DNA of 64,000 nt from Hydrotaea diabolus. Lineage: Eukaryota; Arthropoda; Insecta; Diptera; Muscidae. Below the pieces are notes generated by a model, which worked only from the letters and a program-made list of their open reading frames with translations, did no database searches and was not told where the DNA came from. The stretch lies in contig OY740719.1 in the NCBI GenBank assembly GCA_963513945.1, positions 165,798,729 to 165,862,728 on the forward strand. The letters are read 5' to 3'. The first letter of the stretch is position 1; every line of letters begins with the position of its first letter. A program made the translations under genes and the position numbers. This document shows, piece after piece, positions 23,152 through 33,002 of this stretch.

Positions 23152-23842
23152 CCTTATTCTATTTGGCGTAGTCAACAGAAGACGACGTCGTTTTTTGTAT
23201 TTTGTTTCAATTTCGTATTCCCGTTGGCAATATTGCCGTATTTCGATGACTGTTAAATTAAGTTTGGTATTCTGTAAGAAAAATTGGCGACGCCGTTGTT
23301 TTCAATTGGCTTTGATTTTGGCGTCGGCCATTTTAGTGTTGCCTTCAATGTATTGTTTACGTTAATTTTGATTTCATTAGAAAATTAAATGGAAAAAATT
23401 AAAATAACAAATAAGCGCCAGTTCGAGAAGCTAGTGGAAGAGCTTGAAAATAATCCATCACTAGCCAGAGGATTTCACAAGGGCACTGTTCCCAATAATT
23501 TTAATGAACAGTGGGAGAGTATTGCCACTGTGGTAAATTCTCATGGACCCCCAATTAGATCTGGTGCATTTTTATTTAAACTTTTTTTTACAAACAAACT
23601 TTTTCCCACGAAAATAGCACATAACTTACATATATTTCATCAAAAACAAGAAATAAAATGAATCAGCTGACTCTAACATTAGATATGTGTGCTGTATGTT
23701 ATTGACATTTTCGATAAACAGGCAACGGCGTCGTAATACTCTTACAGAATACCAAATTAGCATAGAATTGATGTTGTCTTCGATTTGAGTTGCTGTTGCC
23801 TTGAAATAGCCGTTGATATTGCCGACGCCAAATAGAATAAGG
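23152..23842 (+). mobile_element. PIF/Harbinger-like remnant with two nested inverted repeats
   Basis: Outer ends: CCTTATTCTATTTGGCGT and its complement (691 bases apart). Inner ends: TTTGGTATTCTGTAAGA followed by CGACGCCGTTG at 23264-23301, mirrored at 23723-23758. Between the inner ends lies a Myb/SANT-like coding segment (separate entry), which in PIF/Harbinger elements is the usual second protein. Clear target duplications were not found; TTA near both inner ends fits a Harbinger-type 3-base site but is not flush. No DDE nuclease is present, so the copy is non-autonomous. Confidence 0.6.
23389..23661 (+). CDS. Myb/SANT-like DNA-binding domain, truncated (transposon-derived)
   Basis: ATG at 23389 opens a 90-codon frame. 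Residues 1-62 look like the N-terminal part of a Myb/SANT-like domain of transposon regulatory proteins: FEKLVEELENNPSLARG, then FNEQWESIATVVNSHGPPIR. Family members normally continue with a second Trp (W-K-VW) after the GPP-R block; here the sequence switches to low-complexity Phe/Lys-rich residues after SG. This suggests truncation, or a splice site near 23571. The protein would bind transposon ends together with a Harbinger nuclease, which is missing. Confidence 0.55.
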   Translation: MEKIKITNKRQFEKLVEELENNPSLARGFHKGTVPNNFNEQWESIATVVNSHGPPIRSGAFLFKLFFTNKLFPTKIAHNLHIFHQKQEIK

Positions 23843-25941
23843 ATGAATATTCTACTAAAGTCTCCGACATTTGCGAGATGGAAACCGCGCCACTGAAAAA
23901 ATGTAGATGTTGTTACTAGGATTTAAACCAGCACACTAACCATAACACAACCTTATTCTTATGGCAATTTTACTACTTTAACCTGAGTACTGTTGCATGT
24001 ATTTCGACATGGTGAAATAATATGTTCTAGGCTTGTTTTGACTTTTACTCAAAATACTTCTTTGCAGTAGAGGTATAAAATCTGCCCGGATGTGTTCCAA
24101 TTAACATAGTTAATGAAAATAAAAAAATTTACTTCCAGCAAAATTCAGTTTGAAACCAACGAAGTAAGCATAACCTTTAGAAGGGAAAGGTCAAAACTAC
24201 CACAAAAATATTTTATAAAAAAGGAATATAGCTTTGCAAACGAGTAGGCTTCTAGTCGCTAAAGAAATGAGTAAGAGTTATCAGATTTTTCCAACAAAAT
24301 GGGTGTGTCCAGCCATGTTTCTTAAAACCCACACCTAAAAAATATCAGCACAATAAAAAAAAGTTGAGAAAATTTAAAAAATTGAAATTTGGGCGCCTCA
24401 AATATATATCGTAGTTAAACTTTTTTTCCTCATGCCAAAAGCTATCAAAAAAATTCGATGGCATAATATCGAAAAATTGATTCCTTACAAATCGGTCCAC
24501 CGTAGTGTTGGGGCCATTTGGCACTTGCGTTCGTTCCAAATTTTGGCAAAAATATCAAAATTACTTTATAATTGAATTCGTAATAAAATCAGTTTTGTTT
24601 TGAGTACACATATATTCATATTGACTACAATTCGCCCGGTTTGACCATTAGGTAAGTTTTGGGGCCAGATGAGCCAAATAGTCCAGCAACTTTGCCCTCT
24701 TTTGGGGTACTTAGTACGTTTCAACTAACAGTACCCAATTTAATTACTGTCCGTTTACAATAAATTATTATTTGCTAGGCAAATATAAAGAAGAGTAATT
24801 TTTACCGAGGTACCTTTAGTCCCTTTAAAGGAAACTTTTTCCCCCTGGGCCGATTTCGCCCCATCTCATCGTGCTTTGAAAAGACACATGGGCGGACGGA
24901 CATGGCTTGATCTTCTTAGAATTTTACGACGAGCAAGAACATATATTCATTATAGGGTCTTCGGTTAATATTTTATGGTTTATATTAATTTTATGTTTTT
25001 AATTTTCATGTAAATTTCGTTTATTAATAATTGAATTTAGATTACCATAAGTTTAAATTTCTCTTTTTTTACCAAATAAATATACCGAAGCTGGCGAAAT
25101 TGTTAGCTTCTCAAATAAAACAGACCTGTTATCGGAGTGTTTAATGTACTTTATAATCGATAGAAATTTGGTTTGTATCGATTTGGTGATCGTGGGCAAA
25201 GACGATAAATTGTACAAGAGTAAAAATAATTTTAGGAACGCTGTTTTTGTGTGTTTAAAGTGTGCAATTTTAGTGTTTCCTGCATTTTTTGTGTTTCTAT
25301 TTTGACTTTCTAGGGTTCTTGTTATTGGGTACAAATAAATGTGGAAAAACCCCGAGAATTTGTGCGTTACTGAAGTGTGCTTTTTATATTGTTGCAAGGG
25401 TGAAGCACATCACCCTTTTTGTAGAATTTATCGGCTTTGCTCGTGGGTCTTTTCTAAGATTTGGCGCAGTGAGCATATTTGATCGATTGTTGAATCCGGA
25501 ATCTTTCACACAGAATATTAAGTCGATAGTATTTTATACGCAATACATAGAAGCCATATTCCACGGTAGTTGGCACAAACGGTCTAGTTGCCATATTATC
25601 CCCCTATTTGTGAATTTGACATAGTACGATTTTGATATTGCCGTAATCGGCTTTTCAATATGCATCGTTTGAGCCATTCGCTTTTTAGTACACCCTAATG
25701 TGCGCGTATGCAAATATGCAAAACCAATGTACATAGTTGTATTCGTTTTTATCGGTTATTGCTTTTTCTTGGCGCTCGATGTAATCAACAGGTTGTCGTA
25801 CGTATACCTGCGTATGTGTGTGCGCCTGAGACTGACTGAGTTAGTGCAAAAACAACAGCAACAGAATCGAAAAGATTCAAAAGAAATGAAAAGTTTAATA
25901 AATTGATCTTAAAATGTTGTCATAAAAAGTGTTTGTTGTAA
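23843..25941. other. Intergenic; dispersed repeats, then a leader-like stretch
   Basis: About 24640-24860 is an inverted copy of the 14.64-kb repeat (GTCCCTTTAAAGGAAAC), followed at 24885-24955 by the GGGCGGACGGACATGG motif with its downstream TTACGACGAGCAAGAACATATAT. About 25820-25941 (GACTGACTGAGTTAGTGCAAAAACAACAGCAAC) has the look of a fly 5' untranslated leader for the gene at 25942. The frames at 25053-25624 overlap on both strands and show no domain. Confidence 0.35.
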
Positions 25942-26506
25942 ATGGCATTCACTTACACAGATGCAAATTGTGCGAAAATACCACATCCAAGCGGAAAGTC
26001 CATATGTTGGCTGTCGTCAGCACCGGCTGTGCTGCCTGTAGTCGATGTAGGTGAGTGGATTCCCCTTAATTTAGATCGATTTAAGGTAAATTCCAATTTA
26101 ATTCGTCACAACACGAACATTTTGGTAGCTCACCTGGATGAAATTGAAAACACGTTTTTTTGTTGCAGTTCAATTGAGCGTTTCGGGGAAAAAAATAAGC
26201 CCCAAAAATCGTTCGATGAAGTTTCGTCAGTCATTCTTAGACAGCAGTACTTTCCTGGAGTCCCATGGGGATGCCTTTTTTCGACGTTTCTGTACTTTAA
26301 ATCAAAGATACCTGCTAAAGAGAATAACGGAAATTATCGTAATTTTTTTTTGTCGTCAAGAGTATTAAGATATTTTTGATTTTTCTCTATAGGGAAAAAT
26401 AGGCAATTATTATAATCGCATTTTTCTCGATTCTGAAAAACATCGAACGATGCAGTTACTGTGGACTCTAAACTCGTTCAACGTGTTAATGCACGTATTA
26501 AAATAG
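25942..26506 (+). CDS. Candidate three-exon gene, 130 aa, unknown function
   Basis: Exon 1 is 25942-26050, exon 2 26169-26338 and exon 3 26393-26506 (TAG). ATG at 25942 has a favourable context (TGTAAATGG) and an in-frame TAA directly before it. Splice sites: TAG|GTGAGT; TTTTTTTGTTGCAG|TTC; ATC|GTAATT (weaker); TTTTCTCTATAG|GGA. The three exons join in frame with no stop, 393 bases in all. GC content of the exons is higher than the flanks. The product begins MAFTYTDANCAKIPHPSGKS and has a basic middle (KKISPKNRSMKFRQSF) and a helical C-terminal half with ITEI, NYYNR and MQLLW blocks. No signal peptide or membrane segment. I do not recognise the family; it may be lineage-specific, or part of a larger gene if exon 3 is misjudged. 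Confidence 0.45.
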
Positions 26507-26765
26507 TATTCTTTTTTTGTATCGTAACCCAGGGAAAAGGTTCGTTGTAATTATGAAAATTCCATTTGATTATTAGCGTTTTTTCATAAGGTTTCGCAAG
26601 GCGGAATCTTATAATTACCCTTCAGAACATTTTTAGTATTGCGTTGTAATTCTTTTTCGGACACAAGTATCCCATCCATATTTCAACTTAATCCTATATT
26701 ATAAAAGTAGGGATCGAAATTATATGCACTATAACATTGAAAAATATGGATTCATAAATTTACAA

Positions 26766-27645
26766 ACATGATTCGTCTTCTCTTGTTCGTTTTTCGAATT
26801 TCTCTGAAGACTTCAGGCAAACAAATTGTGGTGTATCACTCAGAATTGACTGTCCTACGTTGCTCAAGCGAGACAGTCGCCACATGACCTGTTTTACCGA
26901 AGAAACGGGCGACCATTTGCTTCGAAGTGCTTCTTCCACGAACAATGTTCGTTGGATTTGGCTCGTCTTCGAAGACCCACACGGTCGATTGCTGTTTTGT
27001 TTCCAGCTCAAACGCATAGATACATAATCCGTCACCTGTGACGATCTTATAAACGTCTTTTGAAGCACCGCCATCTTATTTTTTCAAAATTTCTTTGCAC
27101 CAATCGACACGAGCCTTTTTTTGAGCGATTGTCAAATTGTGCGTGATCCAACGTGAACAAACCTTTTTTTACGGCCAGGTGTTCATGCAATATCGAATGT
27201 ATGCTGGTGGAAGAAATGTCCAAGAATGCCTCTATCTCACGGTGTTACATGACGATCTTGCATTATCAGTTCACGCACGGCATCAATGTTCTCTGGCCCA
27301 ACGGCAATTTTTGGACGACCTTCGTCTTTGAACGAGAGTCGGCCACGATAAAATACATTAAACCAGTTGTTCACAGTGCTATAGGATGGTGCTTCATCGC
27401 CATACAAAGATATAAGTTCATCGATGCACTCTTATCGTGATAATCCACGCCGTAAGTTGTGAAAAATGATCGCACGAAAATGTTCACGAGTTAATTTCAT
27501 TTTTTAGCCAAATTGATTTTTTCAAGTCACTGTAAACAACACAAATGATGGTCGTACGTCAAAACATTTTGAGTACGTTTTTGCTAAAAAAAAATGTCAA
27601 TCTTTCCAATGGAAATGTCAGATGGCGCCAGGCAACACTTAGTAT
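26766..27645 (-). mobile_element. Mariner element M3, 3'-truncated
   Basis: Same family as M1. The 5' end (minus strand) is present: subterminal CCAGGCAACACTTAGTATTG at about 27630, ATG at 27500-27498, then the helix-turn-helix region and the VYKIVTGDE block (mutated to VTDYVSMR in one frame). It stops at about 26766, just before where HHDNASSHTS should be, so the second and third catalytic Asp are missing. Several frameshifts. The transposase is dead. Confidence 0.85.
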
Positions 27646-27808
27646 TGAATGCCTTCTAAATCGGGTATAAAAATAGTCGATCGATTAACCCATAACAAGT
27701 CGGTGCTTGTTTTGCGTTTAGGATTCGAGTTTTGCGAAACAAATTGGTCATATAAAACAAAAACCTGCTTTTAATATAGATTTTCGTCATATAAAATTGT
27801 AGCTTATG

Positions 27809-28070
27809 CAGGGTGGACCAAAAGTTACCATAGGGTTTACAAATTTAATAACTTCTTCGTTTATTATTTTTTTTTATTTTTTTCTCAGATTATATAATAT
27901 AGGAATTGGATTTTTTTTACACTATGAAAAATAATGTCACTTAAATGAACCCCGTTTTAAGCTTTGCAATGGTGGGCTTGTTTTTGAGTATTTCTCATAA
28001 CATCTTTCAAAATTTGTGACTGTGACTATGGACCAAAAGTTACCACATGGTAACTTTTGGCCCACCCTAT
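27809..28070. mobile_element. Short MITE with AGGGTGGACCAAAAGTTACC ends
   Basis: Left end AGGGTGGACCAAAAGTTACC (27810-27829); right end is its complement with one extra change (GGTAACTTTTGGCCCACCCT, 28050-28069). TA flanks the right end; the left flank reads GC, so a TA duplication is not preserved. Near the right end, GGACCAAAAGTTACC at about 28030 faces the terminal repeat across only three bases, giving an extra perfect hairpin. No coding capacity. The ends suggest a Tc1/mariner-type parent. Confidence 0.7.
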
Positions 28071-28384
28071 ACTTGAAGAATCACCCGATTTTTATTTTGG
28101 GATTACATTTGATAAGTTGTTAAGAAGCATTTTTAAAATAATTTTTTATTTCGCGGTATCAACACAGCAGCGCCGCAAGGGAATAATAATTTTAAAAAAT
28201 CGCGAAATTTCTTCAGTTTTTTTTTATTTTGGTGGTTATAAAGGACAGGTTGTAAAAATCGAACGGTTTTTTTTTGGTTGTTAAAATGGGTGGGCAGAAT
28301 TTTAATGGCTTTTTACCTCCTCACGCGATTCCAAAAACAAGTTCTTGTTAATTATTTGGCACAGTGGGCGGAAGGGGATTTTTC

Positions 28385-28480
28385 CATCGATACATCATTG
28401 GATAGGCATTTCGATAAGTTAAGTTAGATACTATCGATAACCATGACGAAAATTATCGAACGGAGCGACTATCGATAGTT
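28385..28480. promoter_or_regulatory. Cluster of TATCGATA (DRE/BEAF-type) motifs
   Basis: Within 96 bases: CATCGATAC (28385), TTCGATAAG (28410), TATCGATA (28432-28439), TTATCGAA (about 28454) and the perfect palindrome ACTATCGATAGT (28468-28479). In Drosophila, TATCGATA is the DREF response element of housekeeping core promoters, and clustered CGATA is bound by the insulator protein BEAF-32. Its position ~30-120 bases upstream of an ATG fits a promoter. Confidence 0.55.
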
Positions 28481-28506
28481 TGACAGTAGTACAGGGGACT
28501 AACAAA

Positions 28507-28590
28507 ATGCAGTCGATTCGGTACTGCAACGATATAATTTTTACACTTATTATATGTATAATTTTTGTTTTTGGTTTAAAGGATCAGTAA
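28507..28590 (+). CDS. Candidate first coding exon with signal-anchor sequence
   Basis: ATG at 28507 in the context AACAAAATGC, close to the fly optimum (CAAAATG). It opens 27 codons: a short polar start (MQSIRYCND) followed by a strongly hydrophobic run of about 15 residues (IIFTLIICIIFVFGL) and a stop in AGTAACG. The hydrophobic run looks like a signal peptide or anchor. GTAACG overlapping the last codon could be a splice donor; I found no matching downstream exon before the LINE at 29.4 kb. It is supported mainly by the TATCGATA cluster immediately upstream. Confidence 0.25.
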   Translation: MQSIRYCNDIIFTLIICIIFVFGLKDQ

Positions 28591-29147
28591 CGATTTCCGT
28601 AAATAGAATTACGGAGGCAATTTGTGTTCGATTGATAACATTTTCATATTCACTCATTAATTAAAAAACTACGCATCAGGAAATATTTTTTCATTAAGAA
28701 ATATTGCAATTGATGTATTAATTTGTTGCACAGTATTGATAACGTTTGAAATTAAAACATGTTTACATTTTGGATAAAATGGTAATTAAATAAAACACAT
28801 TAACTTTTCGGTATTAGGTCTATCACTGACTCCGATGGATCGAAAAAACTGATTATCAACTGGCATTTACTTTTTTTATTAACAAACACTCAGGGGATGC
28901 CCCTTTACATGCAGTGCATTGCGGTGGCGAGTGAAAAGTAAAAAATCGGAGGGAGAAAAGAGGGAGTAAAGTTTATTGACACTTGCCTTGAACTTCTGGA
29001 AGTCGTTATTAGTGTCAAAAAATAACATTTGCCGGAAGTCGATTCTACATACGGACTGTACGAGCTAAAAAAAAAAGAATTTGATGTGTAGTGCATAGTG
29101 CGGTCACTGGCCAATCGATAACAAACGGGTGAAAATTCCTAGATCCT
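28591..29147. other. No feature recognised
   Basis: AT-rich sequence. A pyrimidine-rich AG near 28892 could act as an acceptor but leads to only 16 open codons. Confidence 0.3.
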
Positions 29148-29370
29148 CTAATTGCATTGCCTCAAAAGCCGGTTAAAAAAATCCTGTATCATAGTCAAGT
29201 ACAGTTCGGAGTTCGCAGTTACGACAAGATGGTTATCCTGGAAAAAGTAAGGGCCAATAATGCCTATTCGTGATATAGCGTACCACACAGTGACGTGGTC
29301 CGAATGCAGAGGTCTCTGGTGAAGTTCTCTGGGGTTTGTTTTACTCCAGTATCGTATATTCCCACGTGGG
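29148..29370 (-). mobile_element. Tc1/mariner-type transposase fragment
   Basis: Minus-strand frame with YWSKTNPRELHQRPLHSDHV, TVWYAISRIGIIGPYFF and a SELYLTMIQDFF block. This is the segment between the first and second catalytic Asp of the Tc1-like group with HL-G-VNKQN-RYWS motifs. It differs from families F1 and F2 in this window. No ends are recognisable; it abuts the LINE at 29371. Confidence 0.7.
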
Positions 29371-31930
29371 GGAACAGCGAATCGTAAGCGAAAAGCACGC
29401 TGCACTGCAATGATCAAGTGCGCATTTGAAAAATACGCTTAACAAAACATCCTGTGTTTTCATACCCAGAAGATCTAGCGCATCTAAATGTTCAATATCT
29501 ATACCATCGATAGAAACTGACGACATTATTGGGTACTTGTGAGATAACAAGCTGCGCTATGTCTTACGCACATTAAAATCTACTCTACTCAATCGACCCT
29601 ATTCGGAAATGGCCAAGTGTCTCATCCATACTTCGCCTTTTGTCTTTAATTTTAGGAAGACTCGACCAAGTGTCTCATCCATAATTCGCCCTTTTTTGAA
29701 TATTTGACCTACGGTCAAATGTTTAATAATGACAGAGATTGCTGTCGTCTAAAAATGGGTAGATTGGATTCATTGTCTCAGCCAAAAGATCGTCAATGAT
29801 AATAAGAAAAAGTGAGGAAGAATGGACGGAACCCTTTGGTACACCTGCAGTCAGTCGCTGTATGAGAAATGTTTAATAATGACAGAGATTGCTGTCGTCT
29901 AAAAATGGGTAGATTGGATTCATTGTCTCAGCCAAAAGATCGTCAATGATAATAAGAAAAAGTGAGGAAGAATGGACGGAACCCTTTGGTACACCTGCAG
30001 TCAGTCGCTGTATGAGAAAACATCTAAAACAACTCGTATAGAGCGATATCTAAGAAAGCTCAATATAAATCAAGCAAAAGTTTAACCGACACCAAAAACT
30101 ATCCGCTTTGATATATGTGCACCGTGCAAGACTCATTCAAAGGCTTTGATAGATATCCACGACCTTACTCTAACCAAACTGCTGGATAGACCGAAGAACG
30201 CCTTAGGGGTCTGGTAGAGAGATATCCACGAAAGCCATATTGTCGATCACTCAGTAGGGGGTTGGTCACTAAATACCTCACAAGATGGTGGTTTAACATG
30301 ATCTCCATTGCCTTTTTTTGGGGTCGGAAGATGTCTAGTGCTTTGCTCTTTTCGATTAAATTCGTCATTCACAACAACAAATACAGCAACATCAGTAAGG
30401 CAACAACAACGTTCGCAACCTTCCAACGCGCTGGGAAGACTTACGCACGGTAAGCAAGGGCGGGTTAGCGTAGAAGAGCACTTACATAGGACAAGTGCCG
30501 AAATACAATCTGGGTATTATTTTACAACAAGATTCTTAAGAACCCTTTTAACTCCACGTGTTCAAAAAAATATGTGAGACATGGAACTTGATACGTTTTC
30601 GATCACGGGGAGTGGTTGATTGCTATCCGGCAAGAAAAAATTTTCTGCTAACATTTAAGCCAAAAGGTTAGCTTTTTTTAACAGGGTCAGTACATTCCTG
30701 GTCGTCTTTAACAAAAGTTGGAAAGAACTATTCTTTACTCTTCTTTCAAGCGACCAAAAGCTCTTACTTTCCCTAAGAGAAGTAAGATATTTTATACGTT
30801 GATGTTGTTCGTGCAGAAATTGTTCACGCCTAAGCACTGTAACACACGAAGTTCTTGTGTGTTTACGGAGCAGTTCAGTATTGGAGTTTTTGTTCAAATA
30901 ACAATTTTTGAACACCTCCTCTTAGATCTGACATCATGCCAGGCTAAATTAACTGTTTTTGGCTGGTTAAGCCGACATAACTTTATTTGAAAAAACTTTA
31001 TTTTTTCCACATAAAACTATATTTCGGATTATTTCTGCGCAGCTTTTATGTCGTTATCAAGAAAGCAAAGTTTCCTATTTAAATGCTGAAAAAAGTGGTT
31101 AAGTTCAGCCCAACGTGCCTTTCTGTAGATAAAAACTGTCCGCTTTATGGCTGGTATCAAAGCGACACAAAGAGCGGAATGCGAAGAGAATGCTGAAGAA
31201 ATGCAGTGATCGAAGTTACCAAGAGGTCCAAGAACATTAACTTCGTTCTTTTCAGGGTGCAAAGTTTAGTAAAGGTCAAGAATATTGTGTCGGTGCCATT
31301 CGACACACAGAATATGTGTCGGTTCATTCATTAGTTCCGTCACGTCATTTTGCGCGGCGAAGAGCTCGGCGTATTGGCCCTCCGGAGTTGTATGACTCGA
31401 ATGCAAAAGCCAGCCATTAATACACAGCAACGACGATTTAACTGTTCGGCTAACTCTCCAAAACTGTCGATATTGAATCGGAAAGTGCATCAAAGCCGTT
31501 TAGAAAAGCCTCCCTTTCCGAGTTTGGACTTCTATATAAATCAAAATGGCGTGTTCCAATCCTGAACTTAACCCAAAGAGAATTAAATTCTCGATCTTTG
31601 AGTTCAAGTGGTGCAGGCTCTGAAACAATATGGGAGAATGGAAGTTAAAGAAACCGAAAACCGTTTAGGTAAGCCACGTCATTTTGCGCGGCGAAAAGCT
31701 CGGCGCATTGGCCGTCCGGAGTTGTATGACTCGAATGCAAAAGCCAGGCATTAATACACAGCAACGACGATTTAACTGTTCGGTTAACTCTCCAAAACTG
31801 TCGATATTGAATCGGAAAGTGCATCAAAGCCGTTTAGAAAAGCCTCCCTTTTCGAGTTTGGACTTCTATATATAAATCAAAATGGTGTGTTCCAATCCTG
31901 AACTTAACCCAAAGAGAATTAAATTCTCAA
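29371..31930 (-). mobile_element. Jockey-like LINE, endonuclease to reverse transcriptase, degenerate
   Basis: Read on the minus strand from high to low coordinates, the order is that of a LINE ORF2: endonuclease C-terminal blocks SHTTPEGQYAELFAAQND, NEPTHILCVEWHRHNILDLY and LGPLGNFDHC (31490-31150); a linker with REQFLHEQHQRIKYL and FWSLERRVKNSSF (30915-30655); RT palm LVRYLVTNPLLSDRQYGFRG (about 30300-30240); GVPKGS and the catalytic box as FLDD instead of FADD (about 29990-29740); and the IDGIDIEHLDALDLLGM block (29520-29440). Stops and frameshifts are many. Two internal tandem duplications are listed separately. It is inactive. Confidence 0.8.
29718..30017. repeat. 150-base tandem duplication, essentially identical units
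   Basis: The segment 29718-29867 is followed immediately by an identical copy (29868-30017); no difference was found over the 150-base unit. It duplicates the GVPKGS to FLDDSN part of the LINE reverse transcriptase. Identity this high inside a decayed element means the duplication is recent or an assembly artefact. Confidence 0.9.
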
Positions 31931-31976
31931 ACTTTGAGTTCAAGTGGTGCTGGCTCTGAAACACTATGGGAGAATA
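31340..31976. repeat. ~300-base tandem duplication in the LINE endonuclease region
   Basis: Two units about 337 bases apart (31340-31638 and 31677-31976) share CACGTCATTTTGCGCGGCG through GAGTTCAAGTGGTGC with a few per cent of substitutions. A non-duplicated spacer of ~38 bases lies between them. The second unit repeats the SHTTPDGQ-AELFAAQND block. Confidence 0.85.
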
Positions 31977-32919
31977 GGAGAAAAAAGAGATATGGTGTGG
32001 TATCCAGGAACGGGAAAATCCTATGGATCAGAATCTTTTCGGACCTGAGTCTCACTGAGAACTAGAACATCAGGTCCATAAAAATTATGATGAGAGAACA
32101 CCGCGAAAAAATTCGCACGCAACCCTCGTATGTTGGCGAAATGAATTTTGAATTTCTTCACCATTACGCCAACCAAAAGCAAGTGTCAGCGTGCAAATCG
32201 TCATTTTGATGATTGATCTTAATTTAATGTTGACATCATTTGAAACGCAACAACACCCTCGTACATGAACATCCTCTCGCAAAGGAATTCAACAGTTTTT
32301 TAAAAACGGTGTGTTTAGATTACTTTAGCAATTTGTTTTTGTATTTTCAGAGCTGTTGGCCCGTAAAGCTTAATACTGAGTTTGTCTTTGCAGGCTAACA
32401 ACTGCCAAAATACATATACGAGTACAAATCATATTCTGCGAGGCGACTGCGGAAAAATATTGCCAAAGTACGTAGTATAAAGTTCGTCTAACAAAATGTT
32501 GCTAGAAACATTTGAATTTTTTTGCGAAAGAACTTGTGTGTTTATTGTTTCGTTTCAAAAGAACATTGAACAAGTAAGGAAGTTTCAGTCGGTTGGTCCG
32601 ATACCCTCAACCAGATATGGATTTTAAATTTTCCGTCCTTCCGTCCTCCGATTTTATTGAAATCTCATATGTGTAAAAGGTAATAGAACGGGGCGGGCAT
32701 GTCCCATGCGTATATTTAATATGGGCGGAATGGTGCATTTTGCACTGGAGGTACCGGAAGGGGGTGTCGCCACTCTTCTTGTAGTCCATTATAAAACTAT
32801 TATTTAGTTCGTAATTAAAGAGTATTTTGTGCACTAGGAGACTTGTTATAAGGATTCTAAAGCTCACTGAATCAGTGTCATTAGTGTGGAAGGCACCAGA
32901 AGGGCTGAAAATCGAAGTG
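31977..32919. other. Intergenic, dispersed repeat sequence
   Basis: About 32632-32655 is an inverted partial copy of the GGACGG motif. About 32690-32770 (GGGCGG, ACTGGAGGTACCGGAAGGGG) resembles the GGGAGGTACCAGAAG stretches at 35310 and 35600. No coding exon recognised. Confidence 0.35.
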
Positions 32920-33002
32920 CAGTAAGACCTCGGTAGTCAGTACTTGGCTAATCCGAATTATCCAGTAATCCGAACTACTACCCTGTACTAATATACTTAT
33001 AT

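Noticed and set aside
25053..25734. Cluster of 65-115-codon frames on both strands
   Set aside because: Mutually overlapping antisense frames with no domain; probably untranslated or intergenic DNA before the 25.94-kb gene.
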